From assembly GCF_049896245.1 (NCBI RefSeq), contig NZ_JAFCTX010000015.1:1-64000 (forward strand): a stretch of 64,000 bases of DNA. The letters run 5' to 3'. Numbering within the stretch: the first letter of the stretch is position 1; every line of letters begins with the position of its first letter. The DNA comes from Cypionkella sp049896245. GTDB taxonomy: Bacteria; Pseudomonadota; Alphaproteobacteria; Rhodobacterales; Rhodobacteraceae. Below, in pieces: positions 59,272 to 64,000 of the stretch. The notes below the pieces were generated by a model. That model was not told the DNA's origin. It was given only the letters and a program-made list of their open reading frames with translations, and did no database searches. The position numbers were made by a program, and so were the translations under genes.

Positions 59272-59934
59272 ATGCCTGATATTCGCGTCAAAATCTGCGG
59301 CCTGCGCAGCTTAGGCGACGTGGCCGCCGTGGCCGCGACCAAAGCCGCCTATGCGGGCTTCGTGTTCTTCCCAAAATCCCCGCGCCATCTGACCATCCCG
59401 CAAGCCCGCGCCCTCACCCTTGCCGCCCCCGTGGGTCTGGCGAAAGTCGCCCTTTTGGTTGATGCCGACGACGCCCTGCTTGATGCGATCACGGAGGCGA
59501 TGCCGCTCGACATGCTGCAACTCCACGGCCACGAAACTCCCGAGCGTGTCGCCGAAATCCGCGCCCGTTACGGCCTGCCGGTGATGAAAGCCGTCGGCGT
59601 CACCGATGAAGGCGATCTTGCGGCAGTCTTCGAATACTCCCTCGCCGCCGATCAAATTCTGGTCGATGCCAAACCGCCGAAGACCTCCGCCCTCCCCGGC
59701 GGCAATGGCCTGTCGTTTGATTGGAGGCTGGTCGCCCAACGCCGCTGGCTGAAACCCTGGATGCTCGCAGGCGGCCTCTCCCCGCAGAACGTCGCCGAAG
59801 CAATCCGGCTGACCAACGCCCGCCAAGTCGATGTCTCCTCTGGCGTGGAATCCAGCCATGGCGTCAAAGACCCGAGCAAAATCAGCGCCTTCGTCCAAGC
59901 CGCCACCCAAGACGGCCCGCCCATCCTGCGCTAG
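59272..59934 (+). CDS. trpF: Phosphoribosylanthranilate isomerase
   Basis: The 220-residue TIM barrel starts MPDIRVKICGLRSLGDV with the catalytic-type cysteine in KICG. It has MLQLHGHETPERVAEIR, a probable catalytic Asp in ILVDAKPP, LAGGLSPQNVAEAI and VDVSSGVESSHGVKD. It isomerises N-(5-phosphoribosyl)anthranilate in tryptophan synthesis. The ribosome binding site is weak, and TTG at 59266 is an alternative start. trpB usually follows in this order, but here three intergenic repeats and a VOC gene do. Confidence 0.95.
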   Translation: MPDIRVKICGLRSLGDVAAVAATKAAYAGFVFFPKSPRHLTIPQARALTLAAPVGLAKVALLVDADDALLDAITEAMPLDMLQLHGHETPERVAEIRARYGLPVMKAVGVTDEGDLAAVFEYSLAADQILVDAKPPKTSALPGGNGLSFDWRLVAQRRWLKPWMLAGGLSPQNVAEAIRLTNARQVDVSSGVESSHGVKDPSKISAFVQAATQDGPPILR

Positions 59935-59977
59935 TGCCGCCTCAAAAACGCACAACCAAAAGCATTTTCTCTTTTCT

Positions 59978-59996
59978 AAATACTCCCGCCGGAGGC
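59978..59996 (+). repeat. AAATACTCCCGCCGGAGGC element, copy
   Basis: Exact 19-base copy of the arm at 8546-8564, preceded by TTTTCTCTTTTCT. It is the first of three copies in the 199-base gap between trpF and the VOC gene. Confidence 0.8.
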
Positions 59997-60043
59997 TTCC
60001 GACAGATCCACCACGGCCAAAGCCAGTAATTTCACATTGGCCC

Positions 60044-60062
60044 AAATACTCCCGCCGGAGGC
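60044..60062 (+). repeat. AAATACTCCCGCCGGAGGC element, copy
   Basis: Exact 19-base copy, 66 bases after the previous one. The upstream bases AATTTCACATTGGCCC resemble those before the next copy and, inverted, those beside the 8585 arm. Confidence 0.8.
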
Positions 60063-60107
60063 TCCCCCGCCTCCACAGCCCAAAGCCCAGCAATTTCATC
60101 TGTTCTA

Positions 60108-60126
60108 AAATATCCCCGCCGGAGGC
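60108..60126 (+). repeat. Variant element that also supplies a ribosome binding site
   Basis: AAATATCCCCGCCGGAGGC differs in two bases from the exact copies. Its GGAGG lies 8 bases before the ATG of the VOC gene at 60134, so the repeat seems to provide the Shine-Dalgarno sequence. Confidence 0.7.
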
Positions 60127-60133
60127 TCCCGCC

Positions 60134-60520
60134 ATGCCCGCCTACATCACGCTCGGCGCGAATGACCCCGCGCAATCGCACGCCTTCTACGATGCCGTGC
60201 TAAAGACCATCGGCTGGTCCGCCCATGCCGATTTCCCCGGTGGCTGGAAATGTTACTCAGATGGCGGGCTTGGAGAAGGGTTCAAATTCTGGGTCTGCCC
60301 GCCCTTCAACAATGAGCCCGCCACCCCCGGCAATGGTCAAATGCTCTGCCTCCCCGCGCGCAGCCGCGCCGAGGTCGATGGCTTCCACGCCGCAGCCATG
60401 GCCCATGGTGCGAAAGACGAAGGCGCCCCCGGCATCCGCGAGATTTACAGCCCAACATGGTATGCAGCCTATCTGCGCGACCCCTCTGGCAACAAACTCG
60501 CGGTGATGTTCGAGGGTTAA
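60134..60520 (+). CDS. VOC family (glyoxalase-like) protein
   Basis: The 128-residue protein has one vicinal-oxygen-chelate module with ITLGANDPAQSHAFYDAVLKTIGW, FWVCPPFNNEPATPGNGQMLCL, VDGFHAAAMAHGAKDEG and the ending YAAYLRDPSGNKLAVMFEG. The metal positions are only partly obvious. Function could be lyase, dioxygenase or antibiotic-binding type. The ATG at 60134 is supported by GGAGG from the repeat before it. Confidence 0.83.
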   Translation: MPAYITLGANDPAQSHAFYDAVLKTIGWSAHADFPGGWKCYSDGGLGEGFKFWVCPPFNNEPATPGNGQMLCLPARSRAEVDGFHAAAMAHGAKDEGAPGIREIYSPTWYAAYLRDPSGNKLAVMFEG

Positions 60521-60592
60521 ACAAACCCGAACGCGCAGGGTTAAGCCCGTGATCCAGCGAAGGCGATTAGCGGTCCCGAGTCGGCACCGGCC

Positions 60593-60829
60593 TCAAAATG
60601 CCTTGAAGGTCATCGTCGTCAAAGTCCGCACGATCCCCGCAATATCAAATAACTTCTCTGACAAATAATGCCCGACATCGGCATCCTCGGGGATATATAT
60701 CTTCGCGATCAAATCATATTCACCGCTGGTCGAATATAACTCTGAAACCACCTCGCGATCATAAATCGCAGTGGCGACCTCATAGGTTTTGCCGGGGGTG
60801 CAGCGAAATTGAACGAACACGCAGATCAT
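60593..60829 (-). CDS. Stand-alone Lrp/AsnC ligand-binding (RAM) domain protein
   Basis: The 78-residue protein consists of a single RAM/AsnC effector domain: MICVFVQFRCTPGKTYEVATAIYDREVVSELYSTSGEYDLIAKIYI, then HYLSEKLFDIAGIVRTLTTMTFKAF. It lacks the DNA-binding helix-turn-helix. GAGG precedes the ATG. Such small proteins form dimeric or decameric rings and may bind amino acids or modulate full-length Lrp proteins. Confidence 0.85.
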   Translation of the reverse strand: MICVFVQFRCTPGKTYEVATAIYDREVVSELYSTSGEYDLIAKIYIPEDADVGHYLSEKLFDIAGIVRTLTTMTFKAF

Positions 60830-60876
60830 CGAAACCTCATCCTTTTCCCCCACCCTAGCGCAGCCAAAGCCAGAGT

Positions 60877-62415
60877 CTAGTCATCGCCCTGCGTGGTCAA
60901 CGTCAGCGGCACCGTCGCGGGTCGCAGATCCTCGACCGTCAGCGCCTGCAACGGTCGCGCAAGCCTGGGTCGCACCACCCACATCAAGCGATGCTGCGCC
61001 CGCGTGATCGCGACGTAAGCCAGCCGTTTCCACAGCGGCACCCCCGCCTCGGATCGCCCCGCCGCCGCCGCCGCATACAAATCCGGCGCGAACACCTGCA
61101 CGGTTTCCCATTGCGAGCCCTGCGCCTTATGGATCGTCACTGCCGCGCCATGCAGGAAAGCTGCCCCCATCGTGGCCGCAGAGGCAATGAACGGCTCATC
61201 CTCATCCGGGCGCTCAATCTTGATGATCGACGCGGCGGAAACCTGCGGGTCTTCCGCCCCCACCACGTGAATCTTCGCAAACCCGGCGCGGTTGCCCGGG
61301 CCAAGATAGATCACCTGCGCGCCCTTGATCAGCCCGCGCGCTTCCAGATCAATCCGCTTCTTGCGGTGCTTGAGCGGCAGTTCAATGCCATCACAAATCA
61401 GCGGCTCTCCGGGCAACAACTGATCATCCGGCGCGCCATGTGCGGCGCGAAACGCAGTGATCAGACGGATACGGGTGGCATTGCGCCAAACCAGAACCGG
61501 GCTGCGCGCCATGAGGTCAGCATCGACCCGCTCGGCCCAGACCACGCGGCTATCCTTTTTCGAGGCGGCTTCCACCATCCGCTCAAATTCGTCAAACCCA
61601 AGGTTCGGATCGCCCAACGCATGCGCCAGATCCAAGATCGGATTGTCCTGCGCCTGTCGGTGGATGCGGCTGAGCACCAGCTTGCGGCCCTCGCCCAGAC
61701 GGTCAAACACCATCTCGCCCGACAGGCCGACCGGAGCCAACTGGGCGGGATCGCCGAACAGCACGAGGGTCGAGAAAATCTCGCGCAGATCGCTTAGCGC
61801 GCGTTCATCCAGCATCGAGGATTCATCGACAAAGCCAATATCCAGCGGTTCTTCGCGCCGCTTCCAGCCCTTGATGAAATCGCTGCCCCGCAAGCCAGCC
61901 GCAGCCAGCGCGCCGGGGATCGAGGCGACATTTTGGTAGAATGCATGGGCGCGGTCGAGCGCGAGTTCAGTCAGCCCTTCAACCACCGGGCGCGGGCCTT
62001 GGCCTGTCAGCCATTCGGCGATTTTCTCATACTGTGGGTCATAGACAGGGGTGTAAAGTATGCGGTGCATCGTGGTCGCGGGAACCCCGCGCATCCGCAG
62101 CACCGAGGCCGCTTTGTTGGTCGGGGCCAAAATTGCCAAACTGCGGCGTTCTTTGCGCTTTTTCGGCTCGTAATCGCCGGACACCAGATCAACGCCCGCC
62201 GCGACCAAGGCTTTATATAGGCTGGCGAGCAGCATGGTTTTGCCCGAGCCCGCCTTGCCGACCACCGCCAGAACCGATGATTTATCCTCGGGCCGGGGTT
62301 CCAGCCCGCCCTTGTCCAGATCAACGCCCATGCTGAACAATTCCGCCGAAACGCGGTCATAGGCTTCGGCCTGATCATCGGAAAAGGTCAGCTTCACGGG
62401 AGCGAGTTCGGTCAT
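60877..62415 (-). CDS. RecD-like superfamily 1 DNA helicase
   Basis: The 512-residue helicase has Walker A VVGKAGSGKTMLLASL (around 51-66), motif Ia LAPTNKAASVLRMRG, motif II IGFVDESSMLDERAL, motif III LVLFGDPAQLAPVG, motif IV-like VLSRIHRQAQDNPILDL, motif V AAVTIHKAQGSQWETV and motif VI LAYVAITRAQHRLMWV. It resembles RecD2/Dda-type helicases, without partner RecBC genes here. No nuclease domain is visible. The role is probably replication or repair. Confidence 0.88.
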   Translation of the reverse strand: MTELAPVKLTFSDDQAEAYDRVSAELFSMGVDLDKGGLEPRPEDKSSVLAVVGKAGSGKTMLLASLYKALVAAGVDLVSGDYEPKKRKERRSLAILAPTNKAASVLRMRGVPATTMHRILYTPVYDPQYEKIAEWLTGQGPRPVVEGLTELALDRAHAFYQNVASIPGALAAAGLRGSDFIKGWKRREEPLDIGFVDESSMLDERALSDLREIFSTLVLFGDPAQLAPVGLSGEMVFDRLGEGRKLVLSRIHRQAQDNPILDLAHALGDPNLGFDEFERMVEAASKKDSRVVWAERVDADLMARSPVLVWRNATRIRLITAFRAAHGAPDDQLLPGEPLICDGIELPLKHRKKRIDLEARGLIKGAQVIYLGPGNRAGFAKIHVVGAEDPQVSAASIIKIERPDEDEPFIASAATMGAAFLHGAAVTIHKAQGSQWETVQVFAPDLYAAAAAGRSEAGVPLWKRLAYVAITRAQHRLMWVVRPRLARPLQALTVEDLRPATVPLTLTTQGDD

Positions 62416-62669
62416 GCTGCGACCATATCCAAGGTTGCCGCCAAGGGCCAGACCCGAAGCCCAAACCTGAAACCAAGTGCCGTTTCTCGGGGCATCGAGC
62501 CCCTTGAAACGGCGCTGCCGGGGATGCGGTCTGGGATGTGGTTTCGGCTGAAGCTTTGGGAGGGGGGCCAGCCCCCCGCTGACGCTGCCCCCAGGATATT
62601 TATGCCAATGTGAAATCGCTATTGCGCAGCATCGCTTGCCAATGCGCCCAGAAATTTGGCGCGGCGATG

Positions 62670-62693
62670 CTTCCCCGCTGGGAATGACTTGTG
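62670..62693 (-). repeat. Copy 2 of 24-bp inverted repeat pair
   Basis: Exact reverse complement of 140-163. It abuts the GTGGAAAA arm described next. Confidence 0.8.
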
Positions 62694-62723
62694 GAAAACA
62701 GCAAAGTAATTGCCATTTTCCAC
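62691..62723. repeat. GTGGAAAA-N17-TTTTCCAC inverted repeat
   Basis: GTGGAAAA (62691-62698) and TTTTCCAC (62716-62723) are perfect inverted arms around 17 bases. It could be a regulator site or part of a repeat element. The counterpart near position 140 does not extend into this arm. Confidence 0.55.
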
Positions 62724-62770
62724 CATATGTAGTGTCTATACCTCGGCCTTGAGCAAACCTGCCGTGCCCC

Positions 62771-64000
62771 TTAACGGTTCAGGCTGGCGTCGAGTGTGTC
62801 TTCAAAAGTGCGCAGACCCGTGCGCGTGGCTTGCACCAGCACCGACATATTGCCCGGTTTGTGCTTGTTATTGCGCATCAGCATATGCGCCGCCGGGATT
62901 TCCGCCCATGGGAAGACTTCCGACATGCAGGGGTCAAGCCGCCGCTCAATCATCAATTTGTTCGCCGCAGCCGCCTGTTTCAGATGCGCGAAATGGCTGC
63001 CTTGCAGGCGCTTTTGGTGCATCCACATGTAGCGCACATCGAAAGTGCAGTTGAAGCCCGAAGTGCCGGCGCAGATCACCACCATGCCGCCCTTTTTGCA
63101 CACCAGCGAACTGACCGGGAAGGTCGCCTCGCCCGGATGTTCAAACACCATATCAACGCTGACGCCTTTGCCGGTGATGTCCCAGATCGCCTTGCCAAAA
63201 CGCCGGGCTTCCTTCAGCCAATCGTTATATTCCGGCGTGTTGACCGTCGGCAGTTGGCCCCAGCATTTGAAATCCTTGCGGTTGATCACACCTTTCGCGC
63301 CCAAACCCATGACAAATTCGCGCTTGTCTTCTTCCGAGATCACGCCAATCGCATTGGCCCCTGCGGTGTTGATCAACTGGATCGCATACGATCCAAGCCC
63401 GCCGGATGCCCCCCAGACCAGCACATTCTGCCCCGGTTTCAGATCATGCGGCTCGTGTCCGAACAGCATCCGGTAAGCGGTGGCAAGGGTCAGGGTGTAG
63501 CAGGCGGATTCCTCCCAAGTCAGATGCTTGGGGCGTGGCATCAACTGCTGGGCTTGCACGCGGGTGAATTGCGCGAAGCTGCCGTCGGGCGTCTCGTAGC
63601 CCCAGATCCGCTGGCTGGGCGAGAACATTGGATCGCCACCATTACATTCCTCGTCATCGCCGTCATCCTGGTTGCAATGCACCACAACCTCGTCGCCAAC
63701 CTTCCAGCGTTTCACCTTTTCACCCACCGCCCAGACGATGCCCGAGGCATCCGAGCCCGCAACATGGAACGGTTGTTTGTGGCCATCAAACGGGCTGATC
63801 GGCTGGCCGAGGGAAGCCCAAACGCCGTTGTAATTGACGCCTGCTGCCATGACCAGAACCAGCACCTCGTTGCTGTCCAGCTTCCAGGTATCGACCACCT
63901 CAACCTGCATGGCGGTGTCTGCCTCGCCATGGCGTTCGCGCCGGATCGACCACGCATACATTTTCGCCGGAACATGGCCGAGGGGGGGCATTTCGCCAAT
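62771..64000 (-). CDS. ccr: Crotonyl-CoA carboxylase/reductase, 5' end outside window
   Basis: The visible 410 residues match Ccr of the ethylmalonyl-CoA pathway, which reductively carboxylates crotonyl-CoA to ethylmalonyl-CoA with NADPH and CO2. Segments include PPLGHVPAKMYAWSIRRERHG, QPFHVAGSDASGIVWAVGEKV, VWGASGGLGSYAIQL (NADPH-binding), VFEHPGEATFPVSSLVCKKGGMVVICAGTSGFNCTFD and MWMHQKRLQGSHF. The frame stays open to base 64000, reading IGE before the methionine at 63991, as in full-length homologues (about 430 residues), so roughly 20 N-terminal residues are missing. It supports an alphaproteobacterial host that assimilates acetate or C1/C2 carbon. Confidence 0.95.
   Translation of the reverse strand: MGEMPPLGHVPAKMYAWSIRRERHGEADTAMQVEVVDTWKLDSNEVLVLVMAAGVNYNGVWASLGQPISPFDGHKQPFHVAGSDASGIVWAVGEKVKRWKVGDEVVVHCNQDDGDDEECNGGDPMFSPSQRIWGYETPDGSFAQFTRVQAQQLMPRPKHLTWEESACYTLTLATAYRMLFGHEPHDLKPGQNVLVWGASGGLGSYAIQLINTAGANAIGVISEEDKREFVMGLGAKGVINRKDFKCWGQLPTVNTPEYNDWLKEARRFGKAIWDITGKGVSVDMVFEHPGEATFPVSSLVCKKGGMVVICAGTSGFNCTFDVRYMWMHQKRLQGSHFAHLKQAAAANKLMIERRLDPCMSEVFPWAEIPAAHMLMRNNKHKPGNMSVLVQATRTGLRTFEDTLDASLNR

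Larger units (their letters stand above)
62416..62770. other. Non-coding region with repeats between the helicase and ccr genes
   Basis: No gene is visible in these 355 bases. They hold GGGGGGC-CA-GCCCCCC at 62562-62577 followed by GACGCTGCCCCCAGGATATT, a form I associate with dispersed elements in Rhodobacterales, then the 24-bp repeat at 62670-62693 and an inverted repeat at 62691-62723. The ccr gene ends at 62771 and the helicase gene starts at 62415, both on the minus strand, so the helicase promoter should be here. Confidence 0.5.

Noticed and set aside
59978..60126. CRISPR-like array of three repeats
   Set aside because: Only three copies with unequal spacing, one variant, copies elsewhere in the window and no cas genes; this is a dispersed intergenic element.
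1..62693. Genomic island bounded by att sites at the 24-bp repeats
   Set aside because: The repeats are inverted rather than direct, there is no integrase or tRNA, and core genes (rpsA, ihfB, trpF) lie between them.

Overview
The window is GC-rich, densely packed DNA from an alphaproteobacterium, most likely a member of the Rhodobacterales (Rhodobacteraceae/Paracoccaceae). The main clues are a crotonyl-CoA carboxylase/reductase gene (ethylmalonyl-CoA pathway), the run rpsA - ihfB - lapA-like - trpF, a rhizobial/rhodobacterial type erythritol (ery) locus, and dispersed intergenic AAATACTCCCGCCGGAGGC elements of a kind I associate with this order. No tRNA, rRNA, CRISPR array, transposase or integrase was seen.

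Layout. (1) 193-8512: a D-apiose/D-apionate catabolic cluster: DUF1537 kinase (OiaK-like), D-apionate oxidoisomerase (ApnO-like), RuBisCO-like protein (OiaX/OiaT class), D-apiose dehydrogenase-like (ApsD), D-apionate lactonase-like (ApnL) and a GntR/FCD regulator, preceded by a XylX-like FAH-family dehydratase. Its two divergent intergenic regions share an almost identical 17-bp site. (2) 8640-19348: tetrulose and erythritol catabolism: eryR-tpiB-rpiB-dhaK-dhaL, a small transaldolase, and eryA-eryB-eryC-(Fe-alcohol dehydrogenase)-eryD. (3) 20004-29281: DUF2291 protein, a ribose-class ABC transporter, and a second polyol kinase/FAD-dehydrogenase pair interleaved with two DeoR repressors. (4) 29321-33243: ModE-like regulator, modABC and a bestrophin. 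(5) 33310-44201: a sugar cluster I cannot assign: ABC transporter, SorC regulator, PfkB kinase, Gfo/Idh dehydrogenase, two TIM-barrel isomerase/epimerase proteins, alpha/beta hydrolase and, divergently, a LacD/YihT-type aldolase and a ROK kinase fused to a P-loop kinase. (6) 44425-47547: a large RTX serralysin-type protease and a small secreted protein. (7) 47602-55988: LacI regulator with twin operators and a CUT1 ABC transporter (two permeases, one 62-aa membrane protein, two ATPases) ending in a fused DhaK-DhaL kinase. (8) 56071-64000: core genes (cytochrome c, rpsA, ihfB, lapA-like, trpF, VOC protein, Lrp-type domain, RecD-like helicase, ccr cut by the window end).

How it fits together. 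The strongest theme is convergence on four-carbon sugar phosphates. If the RuBisCO-like protein is the decarboxylase type (OiaX), D-apionate would give L-erythrulose 1-phosphate, which is also what eryA/eryB/DhaKL would deliver from erythritol or L-erythrulose. TpiB and RpiB would then make D-erythrose 4-phosphate, and the transaldolase would link it to the pentose phosphate pathway. This linkage is inferred from gene order and family chemistry, not shown. The least explained part is region 5, which is the best candidate here for an undescribed pathway.
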